Positions 26,711-38,111 of a stretch of DNA of 64,000 nt are shown here, one piece after another. The position numbers and the translations under genes are program-made. Every line of letters begins with the position of its first letter. The stretch's first letter is position 1. The notes below the pieces were generated by a model. It saw only the letters and a list, made by a program, of their open reading frames with translations, ran no database searches and had not been told where the DNA came from. The DNA comes from an uncultured Pelagibacteraceae bacterium (GTDB lineage Bacteria; Pseudomonadota; Alphaproteobacteria; Pelagibacterales; Pelagibacteraceae). The DNA lies in assembly GCA_902597895.1 (NCBI GenBank), contig CACJZM010000002.1, positions 22,635-86,634 on the forward strand, in the 5' to 3' direction.

Positions 26711-28264
26711 ATGTTATACTTTTCAAAATTAAAAATTTTATCTGTTATAGTTATTACATTAATTCTATCTTATTTTGCCTTATCTAATTTTTTTTCTTTT
26801 GATGATAATTTCTTTAAAAAAAAAATCAATCTTGGATTAGATTTACAAGGTGGTTCATATCTACTATTAGAAATAGATAATGAACCTGTAATTATTCAAC
26901 AAGTGCAAAATAAATTTTTTGAGATAAAAAAGTATTTAAAGAATAAAAATATCCAATTTAAAAACATTGAGATTATAGATAATCAAAATATAAAATTTGA
27001 AATTAACTCAGATGAATCAAACCTTATTGAAGATATTTTTTCTGATAAAGAAAGTGAAATAAATCCATATTTTCCAAAATTTAAAACTCATCAGTTTAAT
27101 CTAAATATTGCCAATAATGATGTTCTATTAGAACTATCTGATTATGGTTTAGTATTAATAAAGGGCGCATCTCAAGAACAGGCGATTGAAATTGTCAGAA
27201 GAAGAGTTGATGAAGTTGGAACCAACGAGCCTAATATATTAAAAAGAGGCAGTGATAGAATATTAGTCGAATTACCAGGCTTGAATAACCCTGATAGAAT
27301 TAAATCTCTTCTAGGCAAAACCGCTAATCTTACTTTCAAATTTGTTACAAATAATTCAGAAGAATCTTTTGGAACTGAAAAACTATCATTTGAAGATGGT
27401 ACAGAAGTTATTGTAAGCAAGCGTATAGTTCTTAGTGGTGAAAACCTTATTGATGCTAACCCAAGAATGGATAATCAATCCAATCAAACTGTTGTTTCTT
27501 TCAATTTAGATAGGGTGGGTACTAAAAAATTTGCAAAAGCAACTACTAATAATGTCGGAAAGAAATTAGCAATAATTTTGGATAATAAAATTATTAGTGC
27601 ACCAACAATCCAAGAGCCTATTGTTGGTGGATCTGGACAAATAACTGGAGATTTTACTTTTCAATCAGCAACAGATATGGCTTTACTACTCAGATCAGGT
27701 GCACTTCCTGCACCTTTAAATATTATTGAGGAACGTACTGTCGGACCTGACCTAGGTCAAGATTCAATTAATTCAGGTATATTGTCTTTGATAATTGGAT
27801 TCACATTAGTTATTTTATTTATGCTAATAAAATATAAAATTTTTGGATTAATAGCTAATGTCACACTAATATTTAATTTGTTTTTGCTAATTGGAATACT
27901 GACATTATTTGAAGCTACACTAACTTTACCAGGTATAGCAGGAATAATTTTAACTGTGGGTATGGCAGTAGATGCCAATGTTTTAATTTACGAGAGAATT
28001 AAAGAAGAAAAAAAAGGGGAGGAAAATCAATTGCTAGCCTTTGATAGTGGATATACAAAATCAAGAACCACTATTTTGGATGCTAATATAACAACTTTAA
28101 TAGCTGCTGCTATATTGTTTATTTTAGGCTCAGGTCCTGTCAAAGGATTTTCTGTAACTTTAGGAGTTGGGATACTAACAACACTGTTTTCAGTTTATTT
28201 TATAGCAAGGTTGATTACTTCTATTTATGTTTCAAAAAACAAACATAAGGAGAAATTAATATAA
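26711..28264 (+). CDS. secD: Protein translocase subunit SecD
   Basis: Proton-driven export motor subunit of 517 residues. An N-terminal helix (about 8-27) is followed by GLDLQGGSYLLLEI, a large periplasmic region with RRRVDEVGTNEPNI (about 161-174), and a C-terminal RND-type bundle with TVGMAVDANVLIYERIKEE. It shares one base with secF. Confidence 0.94.
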   Translation: MLYFSKLKILSVIVITLILSYFALSNFFSFDDNFFKKKINLGLDLQGGSYLLLEIDNEPVIIQQVQNKFFEIKKYLKNKNIQFKNIEIIDNQNIKFEINSDESNLIEDIFSDKESEINPYFPKFKTHQFNLNIANNDVLLELSDYGLVLIKGASQEQAIEIVRRRVDEVGTNEPNILKRGSDRILVELPGLNNPDRIKSLLGKTANLTFKFVTNNSEESFGTEKLSFEDGTEVIVSKRIVLSGENLIDANPRMDNQSNQTVVSFNLDRVGTKKFAKATTNNVGKKLAIILDNKIISAPTIQEPIVGGSGQITGDFTFQSATDMALLLRSGALPAPLNIIEERTVGPDLGQDSINSGILSLIIGFTLVILFMLIKYKIFGLIANVTLIFNLFLLIGILTLFEATLTLPGIAGIILTVGMAVDANVLIYERIKEEKKGEENQLLAFDSGYTKSRTTILDANITTLIAAAILFILGSGPVKGFSVTLGVGILTTLFSVYFIARLITSIYVSKNKHKEKLI

Positions 28265-29166
28265 TGGAAAAAATTAATATACCTTTTAACTTATTCTACA
28301 AAAAATTTAATTATTTGTCTCTATCTTTAATCTTTGTATCCATATTATTTTTATTATTTAAAGGTTTAAATTATGGTGTAGACTTTAAGGGAGGTACGCT
28401 AATAGAATTAAGAGCTAATGATAATACTATAAGTATCTCAGATTTAAGAAAATCATTTACAGATATGAATCTAGGAGATGTTAGTGTTAAAAATTTTGGT
28501 AATGATAATGATTTCATTGTTAAATTTGAAAAAAAAGAAAACCTTGAAGAAAATTTTATTGAAAATTTAAAAGTTGAATTGAAAAAAGACTTGGGTAATT
28601 CTTTTAATTTTAGGAGAGTTGAAAGTGTTGGACCAAAAGTGAGTTCAGAGTTATTAAAATCAGGTATTTTAGCAATTCTTTTATCATTAGGCGCTATGCT
28701 AATTTATATATGGATTAGATTTGAATGGCAATTTAGTCTTGGAGCAATAGCGGCTATTTTCCATGATGTTATTATAACACTTGGTTTTTTTTCAATATTA
28801 AATCTCGAAATAAATTTATCAATTGTTGCAGCTGTATTAACTATTGTAGGTTATTCAATGAACGATACAGTTGTAATTTTTGATAGAGTTCGAGAAAATT
28901 TGAAAAAATTTTCAGATATAAAAATTTATGACCTAACAAATATTTCTATAAACGAAACATTATCTCGAACAATAATAACATCCGCTACTACACTATTAGC
29001 TTTATTATCTATATTTATTTTTGGTGGAGAGATATTGAAAGGTTTTTCATTTGCTATGATACTTGGTGTTATAATTGGAACCTATTCTTCAATTTATATA
29101 GCTAACCCAATTTTAGTAATGCTAAAAGTATCTCAAAAAACTATACTTAAAGAAGAGAAAGAATAA
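28264..29166 (+). CDS. secF: Protein translocase subunit SecF
   Basis: Partner of SecD, 300 residues, six membrane helices. Typical features are GVDFKGGTLIELR (about 38-50), the short periplasmic domain ending FRRVESVGPKVSSELL, and VGYSMNDTVVIFDRVREN (about 197-214). The stop directly abuts the stop of the convergent next gene. Confidence 0.94.
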   Translation: MEKINIPFNLFYKKFNYLSLSLIFVSILFLLFKGLNYGVDFKGGTLIELRANDNTISISDLRKSFTDMNLGDVSVKNFGNDNDFIVKFEKKENLEENFIENLKVELKKDLGNSFNFRRVESVGPKVSSELLKSGILAILLSLGAMLIYIWIRFEWQFSLGAIAAIFHDVIITLGFFSILNLEINLSIVAAVLTIVGYSMNDTVVIFDRVRENLKKFSDIKIYDLTNISINETLSRTIITSATTLLALLSIFIFGGEILKGFSFAMILGVIIGTYSSIYIANPILVMLKVSQKTILKEEKE

Positions 29167-29769
29167 TTAATATAAATTCTGTGCTGCTACCATTGAAAGT
29201 AGCATCGGTAAAGATAATAGAGTATTAGTTCTTGATGCAATTAAAGCTCTTTTTGCCGCTATTGGTTTTTCTTCTGGTGTAGCTTCAACAATACCTAAAA
29301 CTTTCTTTTGGCTTGGCCAAATCACAAACCAAACATTTATAGCCATTATAATACCCAACCACATACCTATTCCTATTGCAGTATTTCTTCCTCCACCACT
29401 TCCAATACCCAAAACCATTGCATCGTGAACATATCCATTTAAATATGCAACAATTAATCCAGTGATCACAGTTACTAATGCTGCCCATCTAAACCAAAAC
29501 AATGCAGAAGGTGCTATTACTTTTGTGATAGCTGGTTTCTGTTCATCTGTTATTTTCGACATGTTTGGAACTTGTACAAAATTAAAATACCATAACAGTC
29601 CTATCCACATTATACCTGCCGCTACATGAAAGTATCTAAACAACCAGCTCCAAAAGTATGTATCTATATCAAAACCACCAACACCAAATGACAAAAAAAT
29701 GAAAAGCAAAATCGACAACAACAATGATGTATGAATTACTTTTGATAATGATGAAAAGAAATTACTCAT
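29167..29769 (-). CDS. PuuD/DUF989-like integral membrane protein
   Basis: A 200-residue protein with about five helices, resembling the membrane domain of PuuD-type urate hydroxylase (urate oxidase N-terminal family), with landmarks WSWLFRYFHVAAGIMWIGLLWYFNFVQ and WLGIIMAINVWFVIWPSQKKVL. PuuD proper continues with a cytochrome c domain; this protein stops before it, and no urate-pathway genes are near. Heme-binding histidines may be present (RYFHVAAG). Function unknown beyond the family resemblance. Confidence 0.7.
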   Translation of the reverse strand: MSNFFSSLSKVIHTSLLLSILLFIFLSFGVGGFDIDTYFWSWLFRYFHVAAGIMWIGLLWYFNFVQVPNMSKITDEQKPAITKVIAPSALFWFRWAALVTVITGLIVAYLNGYVHDAMVLGIGSGGGRNTAIGIGMWLGIIMAINVWFVIWPSQKKVLGIVEATPEEKPIAAKRALIASRTNTLLSLPMLLSMVAAQNLY

Positions 29770-29800
29770 GATTCTATTATATACTAAATAAATAAATTTA

Positions 29801-32677
29801 TTAAGCTGTTTTTTTGAACCTATTACTCAGCAAAGGTTTTAAAAATTGGCCTGTAAAACTATTTTTAACATTACAAATTTCCTCAGGTTTACCTTCTGCT
29901 ATAATTTCCCCACCTTTCACACCACCCTCTGGTCCCATATCTATAATATAATCTGCTGTTTTAATTACATCTAAATTATGTTCAATTACCACAACACTAT
30001 TTCCAGTTGCGACAAAAGTGTGAAGTATTTCCAAAAGTTTTTTAATGTCGTGTTGATGCAATCCAGTGGTTGGTTCATCTAAAATATACATTGTCCTTCC
30101 AGTAGACCTTTTAGATAGTTCTTTTGCTAATTTAATTCTTTGAGCTTCTCCTCCAGATAGTGTTGTAGCTTGCTGACCAATCTTTATGTAGCCCAAACCA
30201 ACTTTCTTTAAAGTCAATAATTTCGATCTTATATTAGAAATATTTTCGAAGTATTCGCATCCTTCATCTACTGTCATATTTAAGACATCAGCTATGCTTT
30301 TTTCCTTATATTTAATCTCCAGAGTTTCTCTATTATACCTTGTTCCTTTGCACTCATCACATTCAATATATACATCTGGTAAAAAGTGCATTTCATAAGT
30401 AATAACTCCATCTCCTTCACATGCTTCGCATCTGCCACCTTTAACATTGAATGAAAATCTTCCAGGTTTATATCCTCTGCTTTTCGATTCTGGTAAACCG
30501 GTAAACCAATCCCTAATGGGTCCAAATGCTCCTGTATATGTTGCGGGATTAGATCTAGGTGTTCTACCAATAGGTGACTGATCAATATCTATTACTTTAT
30601 CAATTAATTCTATTCCTTTAAAACTTTTAAATGGCATTGGTATTTTTCTTGATTTATTATTATTTAAAGAAAGATTTAAGGCATTATATAAAGTTTGTAA
30701 TATTAAAGTAGATTTACCACTTCCAGAAACACCAGTAATACAAGTTAAACTTCCTAAAGGTATTTTTAAATTTACATTTTTAAGGTTATTTCCACTTGCA
30801 CCACCTATTTCTAAAAATCTTCCATTCTTTGCTAATCTTCTATTTTTTGGTATAGGTATAAAAAACTTATTAGACAAATATTTTCCAGTAATACTCTCAT
30901 TGCTCTTTATAATTTCATCATAATTTCCTTGAACAATTACTTCACCTCCATTCTTACCAGCCTCTGGACCTAAATCAATTATATGATCAGCGTTTTCCAT
31001 TGTTTCAGTGTCATGTTCGACTACAATAACGGTGTTACCTAAATCTCTTAATCTTTTAAGAGCATTAATTAATTTTACATTATCTTTTTGATGTAAACCG
31101 ATTGAAGGTTCATCAAGTACATACAAAACTCCAGTTAAACCTGAGCCTATTTGAGAAGCTAATCTAATTCTTTGTGCTTCACCGCCGGATAAAGTTCCAG
31201 ACTCTCTAGATAAAGTTAGGTAATCCAAACCCACGTTTAGAAGAAAATCTAATCTTTCATTGATTTCTTTTAAAATATGCTCAGCGATTTTTAACTGTCT
31301 AGTATCAAGTTTTGTGCTTAATGATTTAAACCATTCTCTAGAGTCAATTATAGATTTTTCTGAAACTTCACTTATATTTAATTTGTCAATTTTTACGCAC
31401 AAGGCTTCTTCTTTTAATCTCATACCGTTACATCTCTCACACTTAGTATCTGATTGGTATTGTGATATTTCTTCTCTTTTCCAATCACTATCTGTTTCTA
31501 GATATCTTCGTTCTAGATTATTAATTACACCTTCAAAAGTTTTTTTATGTGAATATTTTTCATAACCATCATCATATGAAAACTTTATTTCTTCATCATC
31601 TGAACCATATAAAATAATATTTTTAATTTTTTTAGAAAGTTTTTCCCATTTATCGTTTAATGAAAAACCGTAATGTTTAGATAGAGACGATAGGGTTTGA
31701 GCATAGTATAAAGAAGTAGATTTTGCCCATGGTAAAATAGCGCCATCAGCTAAAGTTTTTTTTTCGTTTGGAATTACTAAATTTGGATCCACGTTCAATT
31801 TTACACCTATTCCCTCACATTCTTCACAGGCACCATATGGACTATTAAATGAAAATAACCTAGGCTCTATTTCTTCAATAGTAAAACCACTTTCAGGACA
31901 AGCAAAACTAGTAGAAAAAATTATATTTTCAATTTTTCTAAATTTTTTTGGAAGTGTTTCATTTTCATATTCAACAAAAAGCAAACCATTTGATAAATTA
32001 ACAGCTGTTTCAACACTTTCGGCTAATCTATTTCCTAAAGATGAATTTAGAATAATTCTATCAACTAAAACAGAAATATTATGTTTGATTTTTTTATTTA
32101 ATTCTGGTGCTTGATCAATGTCATATAGCTTATCATCGATTTTAATTTTTCTAAATCCTCTTTTTTTATAAGAAAGTATTTCTTTTTTGTATTCACCCTT
32201 TCTTCCTCTAACTACCGGTGAAAATAAATATATTGTTGATTTTTTTGGAAGTTCTTTAATTTTATCAACAATTTGAGAAATTGTTTGTGATGTTATAGGC
32301 TTACCAGTAAATGGAGAGTAGGGTATCCCAGCTCTTGCATATAATACTCTCATATAATCATATATTTCTGTGACTGTAGCAACTGTTGATCTTGGGTTTT
32401 TTGATGTATTTTTTTGTTCAATAGATATAGCTGGGCTCAAACCCTCAATAAGATCAACATTAGGTTTCTTCATTTTATCTAGAAATTGTCTTGCATATGC
32501 TGATAAGCTTTCAACATATCTTCTTTGACCTTCAGCATATATTGTATCAAATGCTAGAGAGGATTTTCCTGAACCTGATAGGCCTGTAATTACAATAAAT
32601 TTATCTTTAGGAATTTCTAAAGAAATATTCTTCAGATTGTGTTCTTTTGCGCCCTTTATAACTATCTTTTTTAGCAT
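29801..32677 (-). CDS. uvrA: Excinuclease ABC subunit A
   Basis: Damage-recognition ATPase of nucleotide excision repair, 958 residues. Two ABC modules are complete: Walker [15 protein letters not shown] (about 31-44) and [14 protein letters not shown] (about 650). Both signatures read LSGGEAQRI. Zinc-module cysteines are retained in [22 protein letters not shown] and CDECKG. It is divergent from ssb, with about 90 bases between them, the usual uvrA-ssb-gyrA neighbourhood. Confidence 0.97.
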   Translation of the reverse strand: MLKKIVIKGAKEHNLKNISLEIPKDKFIVITGLSGSGKSSLAFDTIYAEGQRRYVESLSAYARQFLDKMKKPNVDLIEGLSPAISIEQKNTSKNPRSTVATVTEIYDYMRVLYARAGIPYSPFTGKPITSQTISQIVDKIKELPKKSTIYLFSPVVRGRKGEYKKEILSYKKRGFRKIKIDDKLYDIDQAPELNKKIKHNISVLVDRIILNSSLGNRLAESVETAVNLSNGLLFVEYENETLPKKFRKIENIIFSTSFACPESGFTIEEIEPRLFSFNSPYGACEECEGIGVKLNVDPNLVIPNEKKTLADGAILPWAKSTSLYYAQTLSSLSKHYGFSLNDKWEKLSKKIKNIILYGSDDEEIKFSYDDGYEKYSHKKTFEGVINNLERRYLETDSDWKREEISQYQSDTKCERCNGMRLKEEALCVKIDKLNISEVSEKSIIDSREWFKSLSTKLDTRQLKIAEHILKEINERLDFLLNVGLDYLTLSRESGTLSGGEAQRIRLASQIGSGLTGVLYVLDEPSIGLHQKDNVKLINALKRLRDLGNTVIVVEHDTETMENADHIIDLGPEAGKNGGEVIVQGNYDEIIKSNESITGKYLSNKFFIPIPKNRRLAKNGRFLEIGGASGNNLKNVNLKIPLGSLTCITGVSGSGKSTLILQTLYNALNLSLNNNKSRKIPMPFKSFKGIELIDKVIDIDQSPIGRTPRSNPATYTGAFGPIRDWFTGLPESKSRGYKPGRFSFNVKGGRCEACEGDGVITYEMHFLPDVYIECDECKGTRYNRETLEIKYKEKSIADVLNMTVDEGCEYFENISNIRSKLLTLKKVGLGYIKIGQQATTLSGGEAQRIKLAKELSKRSTGRTMYILDEPTTGLHQHDIKKLLEILHTFVATGNSVVVIEHNLDVIKTADYIIDMGPEGGVKGGEIIAEGKPEEICNVKNSFTGQFLKPLLSNRFKKTA

Positions 32678-32768
32678 AATTTTAGTTGATTTAGTTTAAT
32701 ATAATTAATATTCAATTCAAATTGTGATATATAATAACTTTAAATCAAATCAATATATTTAAAATAAT

Positions 32769-33218
32769 ATGGCAGGAAGTTTAAATAAAGTACTTTTAAT
32801 TGGACGATTAGGCGCAGACCCCGAGATCAAACAAATGGTTAATGGAAAAAGTGTTGCACGTTTGAGTTTAGCTACAAGTCAATCATGGAAAGATAAATCT
32901 ACTGGTGAAAAAAAAGAAAAAACAGAATGGCACCGAATAGTAGTTTTTAATGAAGGATTAGTTAATGTTGTTCAACAATATTTAAAAAAAGGAGCACAAA
33001 TATATGTTGAAGGACAATTATCTACGAGAAAATGGAAAGACGAACAAAGTGGACAAGATAAATATTCAACAGAAATTCTTATTCAGGGATATAATTCATC
33101 TCTAACAATGCTTGGTGGTGGAAATCAAAACTCAATCCCATCTCAAGATAATAAACAAACTATTGAAGACACATCGCAAGCTGCACCAAATGATTTAGAC
33201 GACGATATACCATTTTAG
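32769..33218 (+). CDS. ssb: Single-stranded DNA-binding protein
   Basis: A 149-residue SSB: OB fold (about 4-112) beginning [15 protein letters not shown], a glutamine/asparagine-rich linker and the acidic tip DDDIPF, the docking site for repair and replication partners. It is followed after five bases by gyrA. Confidence 0.96.
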   Translation: MAGSLNKVLLIGRLGADPEIKQMVNGKSVARLSLATSQSWKDKSTGEKKEKTEWHRIVVFNEGLVNVVQQYLKKGAQIYVEGQLSTRKWKDEQSGQDKYSTEILIQGYNSSLTMLGGGNQNSIPSQDNKQTIEDTSQAAPNDLDDDIPF

Positions 33219-33223
33219 CTTTT

Positions 33224-35803
33224 ATGCAAGATAACCAAATCTCTAAAGATAAAAATATAAAATCTATTTCAATGTATGATGAAATGAGTTCGTCATATCT
33301 ATCTTATGCCATGAGTGTAATTATAAGTAGAGCTTTACCTGATGTAAGAGATGGACTCAAACCTGTACATAGAAGAATTATTTATGCTATGCATAAAGGT
33401 GGTTTTGATTGGTCTAAACAATTCAGAAAATCAGCAAGAATAGTAGGAGATGTAATTGGTAAATATCATCCACATGGTGATCAAGCTGTTTATGATGCTT
33501 TAGTAAGAATGGTTCAAGAATTTTCTATGAGTCAGCCACTAATTGATGGTCAAGGAAATTTTGGCTCAATTGATGGTGACCCACCAGCAGCAATGAGGTA
33601 TACCGAAACCAGATTAGCAAAAATTTCACAACATTTAATTGATGAAATTGAAAAAAATACAGTTGAGTTTAAGAGTAACTATGACGAAACAGAAAAAGAG
33701 CCAACAGTCCTTCCAGCTCAATATCCAAATTTATTAGTAAATGGAGCAGGAGGAATAGCAGTTGGAATGGCAACAAGTATACCACCTCATAATTTGGGTG
33801 AAGTAATTGACGGAACGTTAGCATTAATAAACAACAAAGATATTAAAATTTCTGAGTTGATGAAATTTATTCCAGGACCAGACTTTCCTACAGGAGGAAT
33901 AATAATTGGAAAAAAAATTATTAAAGAAGGTTATAAATCAGGCAGAGGCTCATTTAAAATTCGTGGTGATATTAGCGTAGAAAATTTGAAAAATGGTAGA
34001 GATAGACTAATTATTTCTTCAATACCTTACCAGGTAAATAAATCCAATCTTAATGAGAGAATTGCAGAATTGGTAAGAGATAAGAAAATTGAAGGCATAA
34101 GAGATATTAGAGATGAATCTAATAGCCAGGGTATTCGAGTTGCTATCGATTTAAGAACTAATGTGGAGCCTGAAACTATTAAAAGACAACTTTTCAAATA
34201 TACAACTGTAGAAAGTTCATTTGGATTTAATACACTTGCAATTGTAAACAACAAACCAAAAACTTGTAATTTAAAAGATTTTTTAGAAAATTTTTTACAG
34301 TTTAGGGAAGATGTTGTTATCAAAAAAACAAAATTTGATCTTAAAAAAGCTGAGACAAGAGCACATATACTTATTGGTTTGTCAGTTTCTGTCGAAAATT
34401 TGGATAAAATAATAAAAATTATTAGATCATCAAAAAATCCTGATGATGCAAAAAATTCTTTACTTAAAAATAAATGGAAAATAACAAAATCACAAAAATT
34501 TTTAAAGTTAATTGAAAATAAAAAAAGTACGTCCTTTTATTCCTTATCAGCGGAACAAGTGACAGCTATATTAGAGTTAAGATTACAAAAACTAACTGCC
34601 ATAGGAATTTCAGAAATAGAAGATGAAATTAATAAACTTTCTAATTTAATCCTCCAACTAAAAAAAATTATTAGTTCAAAAAAAGAATTACTTAAAGTGA
34701 TAAGCGAAGATCTTAAAAATATTAAAGAGAAATTCTCAGTGCCTAGAAGAACAAAGATAATTGATGCTGTATTAAATTATGATATTGAAGAAACAATTCA
34801 AAAAGAAAATGTTATTATTACTGTTACATTGCAAGGCTATATCAAAAGAGGTGCATTAAGCAGTGTTAAACAACAAAAAAGAGGTGGAAAAGGAAAAACT
34901 GGTATAGTTACTAGGGAAGAGGATTCAGTTGTTCAAACCTTATCAGTTAGTACTCATACTCAAGTTCTTTTCTTTTCGACTGAAGGTCTAGTATATAGAT
35001 TGAAAGGTTGGAAAATACCAGAAGGATCAGCTTCATCAAGAGGAAAATCACTTTTTAATATTTTACCATTAAAGAACCATCAATCAATTAGTTCAATTAT
35101 GCCTTATCCAGAAGAAAGCGAAAACAATAAAAAATTACATATAATATTTGCTACTGCCAAAGGTAAAATAAGAAAAAATAATTTAGATGATTTTTCATCA
35201 ATTAATACGAGTGGTAAAATTGCAATGAAGTTAGATAATGACGATAAAATTGTAGGTGTAAAAATTTGTATCGATGATCAAGATATAATTTTAAGCACTA
35301 AGTTAGGAAAATGTATTAGATTTGAATCAAAAAAACTTAGAGTTTTTAAAGGCAGGTCCTCAAAGGGAATTAGAGGAATAAATTTGCAAGAAAACGATAG
35401 TATAGTTTCACTTTCAATACTTGATCATGATGATACTAAAAAAAATGGAAAAATTAGTAAAACTGATAAATCAGAAAAATTAGCAAAAGAAAATTACATC
35501 CTCTCAATAACTGAAAATGGATTTGGTAAAAGAACATCTCATTATGAATATAGAGTTACAAATAGAGGAGGAAAAGGAATCATAGGTATCATTAACTCTT
35601 CAAGAAATGGAAATATTTCATCGTCATTTCCTGTAAATGAAGGTGATGATGTGCTTATTTCAACAAATAAAGGAAGAGTAATCAGAACAGCAGTTAAAGA
35701 AATAAGAATTGCTGGTAGAAATACTCAAGGTGTTAGAATTATTAAGTTATCTGGTGAAGAAAAAGTTGTTTCAGCAATTAAAATTGATGATAATTTGAAA
35801 TAA
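33224..35803 (+). CDS. gyrA: DNA gyrase subunit A
   Basis: Type IIA topoisomerase breakage-reunion subunit, 859 residues. The catalytic tyrosine is Y126 in AAMRYTETR (E. coli Y122). The C-terminal beta-pinwheel domain carries a gyrase box variant QKRGGKG (about 546-552), which favours GyrA over ParC. In the quinolone-binding helix, the position equivalent to E. coli S83 is Q87 (HGDQAVYD), while D91 equals E. coli D87. Its stop overlaps the coaD start by one base. Confidence 0.95.
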   Translation: MQDNQISKDKNIKSISMYDEMSSSYLSYAMSVIISRALPDVRDGLKPVHRRIIYAMHKGGFDWSKQFRKSARIVGDVIGKYHPHGDQAVYDALVRMVQEFSMSQPLIDGQGNFGSIDGDPPAAMRYTETRLAKISQHLIDEIEKNTVEFKSNYDETEKEPTVLPAQYPNLLVNGAGGIAVGMATSIPPHNLGEVIDGTLALINNKDIKISELMKFIPGPDFPTGGIIIGKKIIKEGYKSGRGSFKIRGDISVENLKNGRDRLIISSIPYQVNKSNLNERIAELVRDKKIEGIRDIRDESNSQGIRVAIDLRTNVEPETIKRQLFKYTTVESSFGFNTLAIVNNKPKTCNLKDFLENFLQFREDVVIKKTKFDLKKAETRAHILIGLSVSVENLDKIIKIIRSSKNPDDAKNSLLKNKWKITKSQKFLKLIENKKSTSFYSLSAEQVTAILELRLQKLTAIGISEIEDEINKLSNLILQLKKIISSKKELLKVISEDLKNIKEKFSVPRRTKIIDAVLNYDIEETIQKENVIITVTLQGYIKRGALSSVKQQKRGGKGKTGIVTREEDSVVQTLSVSTHTQVLFFSTEGLVYRLKGWKIPEGSASSRGKSLFNILPLKNHQSISSIMPYPEESENNKKLHIIFATAKGKIRKNNLDDFSSINTSGKIAMKLDNDDKIVGVKICIDDQDIILSTKLGKCIRFESKKLRVFKGRSSKGIRGINLQENDSIVSLSILDHDDTKKNGKISKTDKSEKLAKENYILSITENGFGKRTSHYEYRVTNRGGKGIIGIINSSRNGNISSSFPVNEGDDVLISTNKGRVIRTAVKEIRIAGRNTQGVRIIKLSGEEKVVSAIKIDDNLK

Positions 35804-36297
35804 TGAAAAAAATTGCTATTTATCCAGGTACATTCGATCCTATAACATATGGACATATTGATGTTATACAAAAAGCATTAAAAATATTTGATAATATAGT
35901 TGTTGCTATATCTGATAGTAAACAAAAAAATCAACTTTTTTCTGTTGATGAAAGAATTGATATAGTTAATCGTGCATTATTCTTTGATCTAAAATTAAAA
36001 AGAAGCAAAATAAAAATAATTTCATTTAATTCTTTAACAACAAGACTGTGTAAAAAATTTAATTCAAAAATAATTTTGCGAGGATTAAGAGCAGTTTCTG
36101 ACTTTGAGTATGAATTTCAATTAGCAGGAATGAATAGAAAATTAGATAACGATATCGAAACTATTTTTTTAATGTCAGATGTTAAAAACCAGATAATTTC
36201 ATCTAGGTTAATAAAGGAAGTTGTTGAATTAAAGGGAAATATTAAAAATTTCACAACAAAAAGTACTATAAAATCGCTAAAAAAAAAATATGAGTAA
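35803..36297 (+). CDS. coaD: Phosphopantetheine adenylyltransferase
   Basis: Penultimate step of coenzyme A synthesis, 164 residues. The nucleotidyltransferase motif GTFDPITYGHIDV (about 8-20) and ILRGLRAVSDFEYEFQLAGMNR (about 86 on) are characteristic. The stop overlaps the next gene by 8 bases. Confidence 0.95.
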   Translation: MKKIAIYPGTFDPITYGHIDVIQKALKIFDNIVVAISDSKQKNQLFSVDERIDIVNRALFFDLKLKRSKIKIISFNSLTTRLCKKFNSKIILRGLRAVSDFEYEFQLAGMNRKLDNDIETIFLMSDVKNQIISSRLIKEVVELKGNIKNFTTKSTIKSLKKKYE

Positions 36298-36847
36298 GTT
36301 TTTTTTTTATATCTTTATTTTTTTTTATTTTTTAACTAACAATATAAACGCACAGGAGAATATAATGATTTTAAAATTAAAAGACGGAGATGTAGTAATT
36401 GAACTTTTTCCAGATGTAGCCCCAAAACATGTTGAGAGAATTAAAAAGTTAGCTAATGATGGATTATACGACAATGTTGTATTTCATAGAGTTATAGATG
36501 GATTTATGGCTCAAACAGGAGATGTCAGATTTGGCAATTCATCAAACAATAATTTTGATTTAAATAAAGCTGGTATGGGTGGATCTAACCTGCCAGATTT
36601 ACCTGCTGAATTTAATGATTTGCCTCATGAAAGAGGAACAGTATCAATGGCAAGATCTTCTGATCCAAATAGTGCTAACAGTCAATTTTTTATTTGTTTT
36701 AAGCCAGCTCCTTTTTTAGATAGACAATATACAGTATTTGGAAAAGTCGTTGAGGGAATGGATTACGTTGATAGTATTAAAAGAGGTGATGGACAGAATG
36801 GTGCGGTTTCAAATCCTGATAAGATTATCAGTTTTAAATCTAAATAA
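36290..36847 (+). CDS. Exported peptidyl-prolyl cis-trans isomerase, cyclophilin type
   Basis: A 185-residue cyclophilin with a signal peptide (1-21, ending NINA). The cyclophilin core shows VVFHRVIDGFMAQTGD (about 63-78), MARSSDPNSANSQFFI (about 120-135) and YTVFGKVVEGMDYVDSI. Likely a periplasmic folding helper. It overlaps coaD and is followed by tgt. Confidence 0.9.
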   Translation: MSKFFFYIFIFFYFLTNNINAQENIMILKLKDGDVVIELFPDVAPKHVERIKKLANDGLYDNVVFHRVIDGFMAQTGDVRFGNSSNNNFDLNKAGMGGSNLPDLPAEFNDLPHERGTVSMARSSDPNSANSQFFICFKPAPFLDRQYTVFGKVVEGMDYVDSIKRGDGQNGAVSNPDKIISFKSK

Positions 36848-36863
36848 AAAAAATAATATTTAA

Positions 36864-37976
36864 ATGGAAAATGATAAGTTTTCTTTTAAATTATTAAAAT
36901 CATCTAACGAATTTAGACGTGGTGTAATTAAAACTCCTAGAGGAGAGATAAACACACCTGTTTTTATGCCGGTTGGAACACAAGCAACTGTTAAAGGTGT
37001 CTTTATTGATGATATAATTAAAACAGGTAGTCAAATTATCTTATCTAATACTTATCATTTAATGTTAAGACCAGGTGTTGAAAGAATATCTTCAGTTGGA
37101 GGTTTGCATGAATTTATGAATTGTAAACTTCCAATCTTAACAGACTCTGGTGGATACCAAGTTATGTCATTATCTAAACTAAATAAAATAGACAGAAAAT
37201 TAGGAGCAATATTTAAATCACATATCGATGGAAAAGAATATATTCTTAGTCCTGAAGAGAGTATTAAAATTCAAAAAGGATTAAATTCGGACATTTTAAT
37301 GGTTATGGATGAATGTCCAAAAAAAACTAAAGATTATGAAAAAATAAAACTATCAATGGATCTATCAACAGAGTGGGCTATGAGATCCAAATATGAATTT
37401 GGAAATAATCCAAAAAAAGCTTTATTTGGTATAGTACAAGGTGGTCTATTTAATGATTTGAGAAAAACTTCTTTGGAAGAACTTCAAAAAATAGGTTTTG
37501 ATGGTTATGCAGTAGGAGGTTTGGCCGTTGGAGAAACACAGACTGAAATGTTTAAAGTTCTCAACAATATTGTTCCAATGATGCCAAAAGACAAACCAAG
37601 ATACTTAATGGGTGTTGGCACTCCATCTGACATTTTAGGTGCAGTTAAAAGAGGTATAGATATGTTCGATTGTGTTATGCCCACAAGATCTGGTAGAACA
37701 GGTTTGGCGTTTACTTGGGAAGGAAGAGTAAATATTAGAAATTCTAAATATAAAAATGATAACACTCCATTAGATAATAAAACTTCAAAATTTAATTTAA
37801 ACAAATATACAAAGAATTATTTAAATCATTTATTTAATACAAACGAAATGCTTGGTTCAATGTTGTTAACTTTGCACAATATAAATTTCTACCAAGAGTT
37901 AATGGGACAAATTAGATATCATATAGAAAATGGCAGTTTTCTTAAATTTCATGATCGATATTTCAATAAAATATAA
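36864..37976 (+). CDS. tgt: Queuine tRNA-ribosyltransferase, zinc cysteines absent
   Basis: Exchanges guanine for preQ1 at the wobble base of GUN tRNAs, 370 residues. The active site is intact: D94 in LTDSGGYQVMS and the nucleophile Asp in IDMFDCVMPTR, with FGIVQGG and GYAVGGLAVGE between. In usual bacterial Tgt a CxCxxC plus His binds structural zinc near the C-terminus. Here the aligned stretch (about 305-315, TSKFNLNKY) has no cysteine, while the His in TLHNINFY remains. Function is probably kept without zinc, or the fold is stabilised otherwise. Confidence 0.92.
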   Translation: MENDKFSFKLLKSSNEFRRGVIKTPRGEINTPVFMPVGTQATVKGVFIDDIIKTGSQIILSNTYHLMLRPGVERISSVGGLHEFMNCKLPILTDSGGYQVMSLSKLNKIDRKLGAIFKSHIDGKEYILSPEESIKIQKGLNSDILMVMDECPKKTKDYEKIKLSMDLSTEWAMRSKYEFGNNPKKALFGIVQGGLFNDLRKTSLEELQKIGFDGYAVGGLAVGETQTEMFKVLNNIVPMMPKDKPRYLMGVGTPSDILGAVKRGIDMFDCVMPTRSGRTGLAFTWEGRVNIRNSKYKNDNTPLDNKTSKFNLNKYTKNYLNHLFNTNEMLGSMLLTLHNINFYQELMGQIRYHIENGSFLKFHDRYFNKI

Positions 37977-38024
37977 TTTAACAGATTGATTATTGAAAAA
38001 AAATGAATATAAGAAAGTTTTAGT

Positions 38025-38100
<76 letters not shown>

Positions 38101-38111
38101 TTATTAGATTA

